A stretch of 64,000 bases of DNA from Achromobacter veterisilvae (GTDB lineage: Bacteria > Pseudomonadota > Gammaproteobacteria > Burkholderiales > Burkholderiaceae_B), in assembly GCF_900496975.1 (NCBI RefSeq), contig NZ_UFQC01000006.1, positions 62,001-126,000 of the forward strand, in the 5' to 3' direction. A program made the translations under genes and the position numbers. Positions 17,852 through 25,611 of the stretch are shown here, piece by piece. The stretch's first letter is position 1. The number at the start of each line of letters is the position of its first letter. The notes beneath the pieces are model-generated. The model was not told where the DNA came from. It did not search any database and saw nothing but the letters and a program-made list of their open reading frames with translations.

Positions 17852-19193
17852 GCTTGCCTCCCGCCACGATGTTCGGCTTCTTGCCTGCCAGGAATCCGCG
17901 GATATGCGCGACGTCCTCGCCGCCGATGGGCGGCGCCTGGTTGGTCCAGGCCGTCCTGATGAAATTGATGACGTCGGTGATGTCCTGGTCGCTCAGGTGC
18001 CTGAAGCCCGGCATCGCGAACGCCATGGCGTCCGTGTCGTTGGACGGCATCCTGCCGCCTTCCAGCGTGATCTGGATGATGGATTGCGGGTTCTTGGCAA
18101 ACACCGCCGAATTGCCGGCCAGCGCCGGGAAAATGCGCGGCATGCCCTGCCCGTCGGCGCGATGGCACACGACGCACTGCTCCACATAGATGACGGCGCC
18201 GCGCGAGTCGTAGCGGCCGTCGCGCAAGGCGGCGGTGGTGCTGTCGGCCTTGGGCGGGAAGGCGGCGAGCTTGCCGCCCGCGGCGGGCAACTGCTTCAGG
18301 TAGGCGGCGATGCTGGCGATGTCGCCGTCCGTGAAGTGGCGGGTGCTGTGCTCGACCACGTCGGCCATTGCGCCGAACGCCGCCACCTTGTCGGTGCGGC
18401 CCGTCTTCAAGAACATCTCGATGTCTTGCGCGCTCCAGGACTGCAGGCCCTGGGCTTCGCCGCGCAGGCTCTTGGCCCGCCAGCCGTCAATGACAGCGCC
18501 GGACAGGAAGGCGTCGCCGTCGGCCAGGGACAGCGCCCGCTCCTGGTAGGCCAGGCCGCGCGGCGTATGGCAGGCGCCGCAGTGGCCGGGGCCCTCAACC
18601 AGGTACGCGCCGCGCACCAGCTTTTCGTCGGCGCCGGGGGAGGCCGCGAACTCGCGCTTGCCCGCGAACAGCAACTGCCACCACGCCATGGGCCAGCGCA
18701 TGTTCAGCGGCCACGGAATGGTGGAGTCCGCGCTGGGCTGGCTCACCGGCTCGACCCGCGACATGAAGTAGGCGTACAGCGCCTGGATATCCGCGTCCGG
18801 CATGATGGCGTAAGAGGGATACGGCATGGCCGGATACAGCGCCGCGCCGTCCTTGCGGATGCCGTACTGGACCGCGTTCTTGAAATCCGCGTAGCTGTAG
18901 CCGCCGATGCCCGTCTGCTTGTCGGGCGTGATGTTCGACGAATAAATGGTGCCGACCGGCGTCTGCATCGCCAGCCCGCCCGCGAAGGGCTGGCCATTGG
19001 GCACGCTGTGACAGGCCACGCAGTCGCCCGTGCGCGCGATATAGGCGCCGGCTTCGGCCAGCCGCCTGTCGTTGACGTCGACGGACGCCGCCGCGTCGAC
19101 CTTGCGGTTTGCGGTCAGTAGCTGCGCGCCGCCGATCGCCAGGCCCGCCGCCGCCAGCAGGCCGGCTGCCGCCTTGATCCCGAACCTCTTCAT
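17844..19193 (-). CDS. Triheme membrane-anchored cytochrome c (dehydrogenase electron-transfer subunit type)
   Basis: A 449-residue cytochrome with an N-terminal membrane anchor or signal and three haem sites: Cys58-Cys61-His62, Cys204-Cys207-His208 and Cys339-Cys342-His343. Three-haem proteins of this length are normally the cytochrome subunit of alcohol, aldehyde or gluconate dehydrogenases. Here no such dehydrogenase is adjacent; the coupled gene encodes a TsdA-like enzyme. The start at 19193 was preferred to a GTG at 19211 because GGAGGGCAG lies just upstream and the basic MKRFGIK begins the signal. The protein should deliver electrons to a terminal oxidase. Confidence 0.88.
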   Translation of the reverse strand: MKRFGIKAAAGLLAAAGLAIGGAQLLTANRKVDAAASVDVNDRRLAEAGAYIARTGDCVACHSVPNGQPFAGGLAMQTPVGTIYSSNITPDKQTGIGGYSYADFKNAVQYGIRKDGAALYPAMPYPSYAIMPDADIQALYAYFMSRVEPVSQPSADSTIPWPLNMRWPMAWWQLLFAGKREFAASPGADEKLVRGAYLVEGPGHCGACHTPRGLAYQERALSLADGDAFLSGAVIDGWRAKSLRGEAQGLQSWSAQDIEMFLKTGRTDKVAAFGAMADVVEHSTRHFTDGDIASIAAYLKQLPAAGGKLAAFPPKADSTTAALRDGRYDSRGAVIYVEQCVVCHRADGQGMPRIFPALAGNSAVFAKNPQSIIQITLEGGRMPSNDTDAMAFAMPGFRHLSDQDITDVINFIRTAWTNQAPPIGGEDVAHIRGFLAGKKPNIVAGGKHE

Positions 19194-19272
19194 TACTGCC
19201 CTCCGTAGCACGCTGGGCAGCGTGCACGTCGGGGAGTTCGTACAGCCGGTCCAGCTTATGGAGGAAGCTTAC

Positions 19273-19304
19273 GCCTTGAGGTAATAAGTTAATTACCACA
19301 AGGC
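19273..19304. repeat. Imperfect 13-bp inverted repeat upstream of the cytochrome operon
   Basis: GCCTTGAGGTAAT (19273-19285) and ATTACCACAAGGC (19292-19304) pair at 12 of 13 positions around the 6-base AAGTTA. It lies 80 bases before the triheme cytochrome start and 87 bases after the glutathione transferase stop, in an AT-rich pocket. It could be a regulator site for the cytochrome operon or the terminator of the transferase gene; there is no T run. Confidence 0.5.
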
Positions 19305-19390
19305 ATATAACTTGCGGGCTTGTTTGATTTCCCGCAAGCCTGGGGCCGGTCCGCAACGGGCGGGCCGCGGCCGCGCGGCCCGTTCGCGCC

Positions 19391-20089
19391 TCAAGCGGGT
19401 ATCGTCAGGCCCTTCGCCACGGCCGGCCGGGCGATGAACGCGTCCAGCACGCGGGCGACGTTCTTGAACTGCGAAAACTCCACCAATTCGCCCGCGCCGT
19501 AGAAGCCCACCAGGTTGCGCACCCAGGGCAGGATGGCGATGTCGGCGATGGTGTATTGGTCGCCCATCACCCAGTCGCGCCCCGCCAGCCGCTGGTCCAG
19601 CACGCCCAGCAGGCGCTTGGACTCGGCCGCGTAGCGGTCGCGCGGACGCTTGTCCTCGTAGTCCTTGCCGGCGAATTTGTGGAAAAAGCCCAGTTGGCCG
19701 AACATCGGGCCGATGCCCCCCATCTGGAACATCACCCATTGCAGCGTCTCGTAGCGCCCGGCCGTGTCCGCCGGGATGAATTGCCCGGACTTGCCGGCCA
19801 GGTAGATCAGGATGGCGCCGGACTCGAACAGGCCCAGCGGCTTGCCGTCGGGTCCGTTGGGATCCAGGATGGCCGGGATCTTGTTGTTCGGGCTGAGCGA
19901 CAGGAATTCCGGCGAGAACTGGTCCTTGGAATCGAAGCTGACGCGATGGGCCTCATAGGGCAGGCCCGTCTCTTCCAGCATGATGGATACCTTCACGCCG
20001 TTGGGCGTGGGCAGCGAATATAGCTGGATGCGGTCGGGATGCCGGGCGGGCCATTTCTTGGTGACGGCAAAGGAACTGAGGTCGGCCAT
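19391..20089 (-). CDS. Glutathione S-transferase, YghU/YfcG (Nu class) type
   Basis: A 232-residue glutathione transferase: thioredoxin-fold N domain (about 20-105) with the TPNG motif in YSLPTPNGVKVSIMLEETGLPYEA, and NNKIPAIL ... LFESGAILIYLA for glutathione binding, then an all-helical C domain (about 110-230) with ADIAILPWV. TPNG in place of a catalytic Tyr/Ser/Cys marks the Nu class, which acts as a disulfide-bond reductase or peroxidase. Single gene, divergent from the TetR gene. Confidence 0.9.
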   Translation of the reverse strand: MADLSSFAVTKKWPARHPDRIQLYSLPTPNGVKVSIMLEETGLPYEAHRVSFDSKDQFSPEFLSLSPNNKIPAILDPNGPDGKPLGLFESGAILIYLAGKSGQFIPADTAGRYETLQWVMFQMGGIGPMFGQLGFFHKFAGKDYEDKRPRDRYAAESKRLLGVLDQRLAGRDWVMGDQYTIADIAILPWVRNLVGFYGAGELVEFSQFKNVARVLDAFIARPAVAKGLTIPA

Positions 20090-20300
20090 GCGGGATTTCT
20101 CCAGAGGGAGCGGAGGGGAAAATGCTGCGGCTAATCCTAGCGCAAAACCCGATGCTTGGACGAGGCGGTTGTCGGCGCCGGAACATGCAGAGGCCGTTTG
20201 GGTGGCCGGCCGCGCCCGCAGCAGCGTTTACAATTGCCGATCGATATCGCGCCACGCGGCGTCAGCGCGCTGGCGCCGCAGCCAGAATCAAAGGACATAC

Positions 20301-20915
20301 ATGGCCTCTGTGGAACGAAAGGCCGCCAAGAGCCGAGGTGGCAAGAGCGTCATACTCGCATCGGCCATCAAGAATTTCGAAACGCTCGGCTACCACGGCA
20401 CCTCTATGCGCGACATCGCCGACGGCGCGGGCGTGACGGTCGCCGCGATCTACCACCACTTCACGTCCAAACAGGAAATCCTGCAGGACATCATGGTACG
20501 CGTGCTGACCGACGTGATCAGCAAGACGCGCACCGCCCTGATCGAAGCCGGCCCGACACCCGCCGACCAACTGGTCGCGCTGGTCGGTGCCTGGATCCAG
20601 TTCCACACAGAACGCCAGTCCGAAGCGCTGATCGGCGCATCCGAGATACGCAGCCTGGATACCGCGGGCAAACGCCTGGTCACCGCCTTGCGCGACGAGC
20701 AGGAAGAGATGTTTCAGGGCGTGATCAAGCGCGGCGTGGACATGGGCGTGTTCAACACCCGTTATCCGCGCGAGGGCGGCCGCGCCATCATCGAAATGGG
20801 GTATTCGATTTCACGCTGGTATCGGCAGGACGGGCCTTTGCGCCCGTCGGAACTGGCCGAACGCTATGCGTACCTGGCGCTGGGCGTGGTCCGCGCCACG
20901 CCCGCCCAGGATTGA
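20301..20915 (+). CDS. TetR/AcrR-family regulator of the adjacent acyl-CoA operon
   Basis: A 204-residue TetR protein. The HTH is ILASAIKNFETLGYHGTSMRDIADGAGVTVAAIYHHFTSKQEIL (about residues 17-60); the remainder is the helical ligand-binding domain. The ATG at 20301 follows AAAGGA and gives a normal N-terminus; a longer frame upstream overlaps the glutathione transferase gene. It converges with the MHS transporter gene seven bases away. In many bacteria such regulators sense acyl-CoA thioesters, and two palindromes in 22259-22394 are likely targets. Confidence 0.88.
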   Translation: MASVERKAAKSRGGKSVILASAIKNFETLGYHGTSMRDIADGAGVTVAAIYHHFTSKQEILQDIMVRVLTDVISKTRTALIEAGPTPADQLVALVGAWIQFHTERQSEALIGASEIRSLDTAGKRLVTALRDEQEEMFQGVIKRGVDMGVFNTRYPREGGRAIIEMGYSISRWYRQDGPLRPSELAERYAYLALGVVRATPAQD

Positions 20916-20922
20916 CGACAAG

Positions 20923-22227
20923 TCAGGCCGCCAGGCGGTAGCTGGCCCGCAGACGGCGGCTGACCGTTGCAATCGCCACCAGGCCGATCGCGGCCGACAC
21001 GATGACAAAGTACGCCGGCGCAAGAATGTTGCCCGTCTTCTCCACCATCCACATCGCCACGAAGGGCGCCGTGCCGCCCGCCAGGATCACGCCCAGGTTG
21101 AACCCCGTGGCGACGCCGGTATAGCGGTGTTCCTGCTCGAACAACATGGGCAAGAGCGTATAGCAGCTAACCTGCGTGGCCACCGTATTCAGCATGATCA
21201 CCAGATAGGCGACGCCGGCAATCGCCAGGCCATTGCCCATCAGGCTCATCATGGGATAGGTCAGCAGCACATAGCCCATCAAGCCCAGCACCATCAGCCG
21301 GTGCAGGCCGATGCGGTCGCCGATGTAGCCGCCCAGCGGCATCAGCAGGGCGGAAACACCGATGGCCATCGTCGCTACCCAATACACCGACCCTGCCGGA
21401 TAGCCCAGGCGATGGATCAGGTGGATGCTCATGTAGGTCAGGCCGATGTAGGCCGTACCGTTGGTGGCCGCGCTAATGGCGGTAGCTTGCAACAGCGCGC
21501 GCGGCTGGCGGCGGAATACCTGCCCCACCGGAGACATCTCTTTTCTGGCCTTCGGATTCACCACATGGGTTTCCTTGACGCGGGTCCGCGCCCACAGGCA
21601 CAGCAGCGTCAACGGAAATGCCAGCAGAAAGGGCACGCGCCAGCCCCACGCGCTCATCTGTTCGGGCGTCGTCAGTGCGGTCACCGCGCCGGCCACTGCC
21701 GCGGCCAGCGCAAATCCGCCGGTAGACCCCAGGGGAGTAAAGGCGCCGTAGGTGGCCTTCAGATGCGGCGGCGTCGATTCAGCGATGAAGGTGGCCGACC
21801 CGCCCACTTCACCCCCTGCCGAAAATCCCTGGAACAACCGCACGAGCACCAGCAGCGCTGGCGCCACGACGCCCAGCGTGGCATAGGTGGGCAACAGCCC
21901 CATCAGCGTGCTGCCTATGCCCATGCACACCAGCGTAGACAGCAGTGCCTTCTTGCGCCCGTACCGATCGCCGATATAGCCGAAAACGATGCCGCCGAGC
22001 GGCCGGATCACATAGGCCGTGCCGAACACCGCCAGCGTAGACAACAGCGACACCGCCAGGTTGCCGCCAGGAAAAAATAGCGGCGCAATCACCACCGCCA
22101 TGTAGCCGTACAGACTGAAATCGTAATACTCGATCAGGGTGCCTACGCAGCCGGCAAACGCCGACCGGCGAGTCCGGTCGTGCTCTGCCTTGGTCCATGC
22201 CGCCGGGGCGGATCGCGTTTCGCTCAT
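20923..22227 (-). CDS. MFS transporter, metabolite:H+ symporter (MHS) family
   Basis: A 434-residue, 12-helix transporter of the ProP/ShiA/KgtP type: FAGCVGTLIEYYDFSLYGYMAVV at the first helix, IRPLGGIVFGYIGDRYGRKKAL (the loop 2-3 motif), and RLFQGFSAGGEVGGSATFIAES. MHS members import organic acids and osmolytes with protons. It is divergent from the acyl-CoA catabolic operon, sharing 185 bases of regulatory DNA, so it may import that operon's carboxylic acid substrate. Confidence 0.92.
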   Translation of the reverse strand: MSETRSAPAAWTKAEHDRTRRSAFAGCVGTLIEYYDFSLYGYMAVVIAPLFFPGGNLAVSLLSTLAVFGTAYVIRPLGGIVFGYIGDRYGRKKALLSTLVCMGIGSTLMGLLPTYATLGVVAPALLVLVRLFQGFSAGGEVGGSATFIAESTPPHLKATYGAFTPLGSTGGFALAAAVAGAVTALTTPEQMSAWGWRVPFLLAFPLTLLCLWARTRVKETHVVNPKARKEMSPVGQVFRRQPRALLQATAISAATNGTAYIGLTYMSIHLIHRLGYPAGSVYWVATMAIGVSALLMPLGGYIGDRIGLHRLMVLGLMGYVLLTYPMMSLMGNGLAIAGVAYLVIMLNTVATQVSCYTLLPMLFEQEHRYTGVATGFNLGVILAGGTAPFVAMWMVEKTGNILAPAYFVIVSAAIGLVAIATVSRRLRASYRLAA

Positions 22228-22258
22228 GGGAAATCTCCTTTGGATTTGTCTAAATTTA

Positions 22259-22272
22259 ACTGAACGCTTAGT
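22259..22272. promoter_or_regulatory. Candidate TetR operator, proximal to the transporter gene
   Basis: ACTGAACGCTTAGT matches the perfect palindrome at 22381-22394 at 11 of 14 positions and keeps the ACTGA-CG-T-AGT core. It ends about 31 bases upstream of the transporter ATG on the minus strand, within reach of its promoter or leader. Confidence 0.55.
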
Positions 22273-22339
22273 TTTTAAATGACTAGCGTCCGGATCTTCG
22301 TCTTTGCGAAAATTCTTTGAATCACAAGTAAAAATCTAG

Positions 22340-22369
22340 TTGACTTGATTGTCAATAGGATTTCATAAT
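22340..22369 (+). promoter_or_regulatory. Sigma-70 promoter of the acyl-CoA catabolic operon
   Basis: TTGACT (22340-22345), 18 bases, CATAAT (22364-22369). The predicted start of transcription near 22376 lies directly before the palindrome at 22381-22394, a classical repressor position. Confidence 0.6.
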
Positions 22370-22380
22370 CCAATTAACTT

Positions 22381-22394
22381 ACTGATCGATCAGT
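22381..22394. promoter_or_regulatory. Candidate TetR operator, perfect 14-bp palindrome
   Basis: ACTGATCGATCAGT is a perfect palindrome immediately downstream of the predicted promoter and 9 bases before the ribosome binding site GGAGG (22403-22407). Binding of the TetR product of 20301-20915 is inferred from location and the related copy at 22259. Confidence 0.65.
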
Positions 22395-22412
22395 TAAATA
22401 TTGGAGGCCGCG

Positions 22413-23477
22413 TTGACGGAATTCGTAGAGATTCAGCCCCGTCTGGCAGAAATCCCACCCCCCGCTTCGGACCTGCACCTGCCGCGGCTCAGGCGCTTCC
22501 TGGACACTCGCCTGCCAGGCGGGGTCGGTGCCACGCTTGCCGCCCGCCTGATCGCCGGCGGCCGCTCCAACCCCACGTATGAAATCGACGACGGCCGCAA
22601 CACCTGGATCTTGCGCCGCCCCCCTTTCGGCCTGGTGCTGCCCACCGCGCACGACATGAAACGCGAATACCGTGTGCTGTCGGCCCTGGCCGCCCAGGGC
22701 TACCCTGTGCCGACGCCGCTGGCGTATTGCGAAGACCTGTCGATTGCCGGCTGCGCCTTCTATGTGATGGAAAAGGTGGACGGCATCACCTTGCGCACGC
22801 AGCAACAGGCCGCGGCCTTGACGCCCGCGCAGCGCACAGGTCTGTCCGGCGCCTTGATCCGCACGCTCGCGGAACTGCACCAGATCGATGCGGCGGCCGC
22901 CCAATTGGACGATTTCGGTCGCCCCCGGGGCTATCTGAACCGCCAATTGGAACGCTGGAAAAAACAATGGGACGCCTCGTGCACCCGGCCGCGCGACAGC
23001 ATTTCCAAAGTGCTGGAGAAGCTGGGCGCGGCGGTTCCCCCCTTGCGCTATCCCGGCATCGTGCACGGCGACTACAAGGTCGACAACCTAATGCTCGACC
23101 GCCAGGACCCGACCCGCATCCTGGGCGTTCTGGACTGGGAAATGTCCACCCATGGCGACACCCTGGCCGATCTGGGCATCCTGCTCAGCTTCTGGGACGA
23201 GCCGGACCGCCCCTTCAATCCCATCACGGCGGGCACCACGGCGCTGGCAGGTTTCCTCAGCACGGCCGACCTGCTCGAACGCTATGCCGCCTGCCGCCGC
23301 ATCGATCCGCCCGAAATCGACTGGTACATCGCCTTTGCCGATTTCAAGATCGCCGTGATCCTGGAGGGCATCCACGCCCGCCATCTGAAAGGCCACACCC
23401 GGGGCGCCGATTTCGACAATGTGGGCGAAATGGTCGACCCGCTGCTGGCACGCGCATTGCGCCGGCTGAGCCCCTAG
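22413..23477 (+). CDS. Acyl-CoA-associated phosphotransferase (ACAD10/11 kinase-domain / LvaA-like)
   Basis: A 354-residue protein of the APH/choline kinase fold. Visible motifs are the N-lobe GGRSNPTYEIDDG, the catalytic loop HGDYKVDNLMLD (Asp base and Asn) and the metal-binding LDWEMSTHGDTLADLG. In animal ACAD10/11 and bacterial LvaA this domain phosphorylates the 4-hydroxyl of a 4-hydroxyacyl-CoA. The TTG at 22413 is chosen as start because GGAGG lies 5 bases upstream; TTG at 22401 overlaps that site. The next gene is an acyl-CoA dehydrogenase of the matching type, which strongly supports a joint role. It is not an antibiotic-resistance kinase by context. Confidence 0.88.
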   Translation: MTEFVEIQPRLAEIPPPASDLHLPRLRRFLDTRLPGGVGATLAARLIAGGRSNPTYEIDDGRNTWILRRPPFGLVLPTAHDMKREYRVLSALAAQGYPVPTPLAYCEDLSIAGCAFYVMEKVDGITLRTQQQAAALTPAQRTGLSGALIRTLAELHQIDAAAAQLDDFGRPRGYLNRQLERWKKQWDASCTRPRDSISKVLEKLGAAVPPLRYPGIVHGDYKVDNLMLDRQDPTRILGVLDWEMSTHGDTLADLGILLSFWDEPDRPFNPITAGTTALAGFLSTADLLERYAACRRIDPPEIDWYIAFADFKIAVILEGIHARHLKGHTRGADFDNVGEMVDPLLARALRRLSP

Positions 23478-23554
23478 ACCGGAAAACCCCTCGGTCCGCA
23501 CGGCAACAAGCCGGCCCGGCAGCGCGCCGCCCGGCATTCCAAGGAGAGTTGGAG

Positions 23555-24781
23555 ATGGATTTCGAGTACAGCGAAAAGGTGCAAACCCTGCAGGCCCGCC
23601 TGCGCTCCTACCTGCAAGAGGTCGTCCTGCCCTCGGAAGCAGCCATCGATCAGTATTACGAGGATCATCACGACCACTGGGGCCCTGCGCCGCACATGGC
23701 CGGACTGAAGGCGCAGGCCAAAGAACGCGGGCTGTGGAATCTGTTCCTGCCGTCGTCCGACCTGGGCGCGGGCCTGTCCAATCTGGAATATGCACCGCTT
23801 GCCGAACTTACCGGCTGGAGCCCGCAGATTGCGCCCGAGGCGCTGAACTGCTCGCCTCCCGACACCGGCAACATGGAACTGCTGCACCACTACGGCACGC
23901 CCGAGCAGCGCGAACAATGGCTAAAGCCTTTGCTGGCAGGCGACATCCGGTCCTGCTTCTCGATGACCGAGCCCGCCGTGGCCAGTTCAGATGCCAATAA
24001 CATCGAACTGCGCATCGCCCGGGAAGGCGATCACTGGGTGCTGGACGGACGCAAATGGTGGTCCACGGCCGCGCTTCGGCCCGACACCAAGGTCGCCATG
24101 GTGATGGGCGTGACGGACCCGGATGCGCCCACGGGTTCGCGTCACAGCATTGTGCTGGTGCCGATGGGCACGCCCGGCATGACCGTGTTGCGATCCACCA
24201 AGGTATTGGGCTTTGACGACCGCCACGAAGGCGGGCACGGCGTCATCGACTTCAAGAACGTCCGCGTTCCGGTAGAGAACCTGCTGGGCCCCCGCGGCAA
24301 GGGCTTTGCCGTGGCGCAGGCCCGCCTGGGCCCGGGCCGGATTCATCACTGCATGCGTCTGGTCGGCATGGCCGAACGCGCCATCGCGGCGATGACGTCG
24401 CGGGCCAAATCGCGCGTGGCCTTCGGCAAGCCGCTGGCCGAACAGGGTGTGGTGCAGCAACAGATCGGCGATGCTCGCGTCCGCCTGAACGCCGCTCGCC
24501 TGCTGGTGCTGCGCGCCGCCTGGCGCATGGACACGGCCGGCAACAAGGAGGCGCGGCACGACATCGCCGCGGCCAAAATCCTGGTGCCGCAAGTAGTGAA
24601 AAAGATCGTGGACGACGCGATCCAGATCCATGGCGGCGGCGGCCTGTCGCAGGACACCCCGCTTGCCGCCCTTTACGCCCAGGCCCGTTTCCTGCAGATC
24701 GCGGACGGCCCCGACGAGGTCCATTACCGGTCGGTGGCGCTGGCCGAGCTGAAGACCGCCCCCGCACTGAAAGCGGAGTAG
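23555..24781 (+). CDS. Acyl-CoA dehydrogenase, ACAD11/LvaC-like
   Basis: A 408-residue flavoprotein: N-terminal helical domain, FAD-binding middle domain with CFSMTEPAVASSDANNIE (about 135-152) and WWSTAA, and C-terminal helical domain with GRIHHCMRLVGMAERAI and IQIHGGGGLSQDTPLA. The early WNLFLPS and later RHSIVLVPM segments are typical of the ACAD10/11 branch, which acts after a kinase to convert 4-phosphoacyl-CoA toward 3-hydroxyacyl-CoA. Start at 23555 is preceded by AAGGAGAG and GGAG. The 77-base gap from the phosphotransferase has no terminator. Confidence 0.9.
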   Translation: MDFEYSEKVQTLQARLRSYLQEVVLPSEAAIDQYYEDHHDHWGPAPHMAGLKAQAKERGLWNLFLPSSDLGAGLSNLEYAPLAELTGWSPQIAPEALNCSPPDTGNMELLHHYGTPEQREQWLKPLLAGDIRSCFSMTEPAVASSDANNIELRIAREGDHWVLDGRKWWSTAALRPDTKVAMVMGVTDPDAPTGSRHSIVLVPMGTPGMTVLRSTKVLGFDDRHEGGHGVIDFKNVRVPVENLLGPRGKGFAVAQARLGPGRIHHCMRLVGMAERAIAAMTSRAKSRVAFGKPLAEQGVVQQQIGDARVRLNAARLLVLRAAWRMDTAGNKEARHDIAAAKILVPQVVKKIVDDAIQIHGGGGLSQDTPLAALYAQARFLQIADGPDEVHYRSVALAELKTAPALKAE

Positions 24782-24784
24782 GCC

Positions 24785-25585
24785 ATGACGACCTTCAACA
24801 CCCTGACCCTGTCCCATCCATCCCCCGGCGTGCTGATGGCCGAGCTGAACCGGCCCCACCGGCTCAATGCCATCACTTTCGAAATGTTCGATGAGTTCCA
24901 TGCGCTGCAACGCGTCGCGGAGGCGGACGATACGGTGCGCGTGCTGGTGCTGACCGGCGCCGGGCGGGCATTCTGCGCCGGGCTGGACCTGGACCAGGCC
25001 GCCCTCCTGCCCGAAATGCCCGCCGCCCAGATGCTGCGCGGCCAGACGTCCTGGGCCGATGCCGTGGCGGGCTTTCGGCGCCTGGGAAAGCCTGTCATTG
25101 CGGCCGTCAACGGCGCCGCAGCCGGCGCGGGCATGGGGCTGGCGCTGGCGGCCGACATCCGCATCGCGTCGACCGCCGCCAAATTCAATGCCGCCTTTGT
25201 CCGCATCGGCCTGTCCGGCGGCGATGTGGGCACGTCCTGGCTGCTGCCGCGCCTGGTGGGACTGGGACGCGCCTACGAGATCCTGCTGACGGGCCGTTTC
25301 GTGCTGGCCGACGAGGCTGCCGCCATCGGCCTGGTCACCGATGTGACAACCTCTGAAAATCTGCTGCCGCGAGCGCTGGAAATCGCTACGATGATTTGCC
25401 AGAACAGTCCGGTCGGCATGGCGCTGACCAAGCAGATCGTGCAGCAGAACGTGGATGCGCCATCGCTGGAAGCTGCCATTGCGCTGGAGAACCGGACCCA
25501 GGTACTCGCCACCCGCACCCACGACATGGTCGAAGCGCTTCAGGCATTCAGAGAAAAAAGAGCGCCGGAGTTCCGCGGGTACTGA
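24785..25585 (+). CDS. Enoyl-CoA hydratase/isomerase
   Basis: A 266-residue crotonase-fold protein with the oxyanion-hole segments GAGRAFCAGLDLDQ (about 59-72) and AAVNGAAAGAGMGLALAADIRIAS (about 103-126). Position 3 bases after the dehydrogenase gene indicates translational coupling. It would hydrate the trans-2-enoyl-CoA intermediate. The second catalytic Glu usual in ECH1 is not obvious; in that region FVRIGLSGGDVGTSWLLPRLVG carries Gly/Asp, so isomerase or a related crotonase reaction is possible. Confidence 0.9.
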   Translation: MTTFNTLTLSHPSPGVLMAELNRPHRLNAITFEMFDEFHALQRVAEADDTVRVLVLTGAGRAFCAGLDLDQAALLPEMPAAQMLRGQTSWADAVAGFRRLGKPVIAAVNGAAAGAGMGLALAADIRIASTAAKFNAAFVRIGLSGGDVGTSWLLPRLVGLGRAYEILLTGRFVLADEAAAIGLVTDVTTSENLLPRALEIATMICQNSPVGMALTKQIVQQNVDAPSLEAAIALENRTQVLATRTHDMVEALQAFREKRAPEFRGY

Positions 25586-25611
25586 AAAACCGAGACGGAG
25601 GAGACAAACTC

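Noticed and set aside
22727-23554. N-terminal extension of the acyl-CoA dehydrogenase
   Set aside because: It runs out of frame through the phosphotransferase gene; the ATG at 23555 has good ribosome binding sites.
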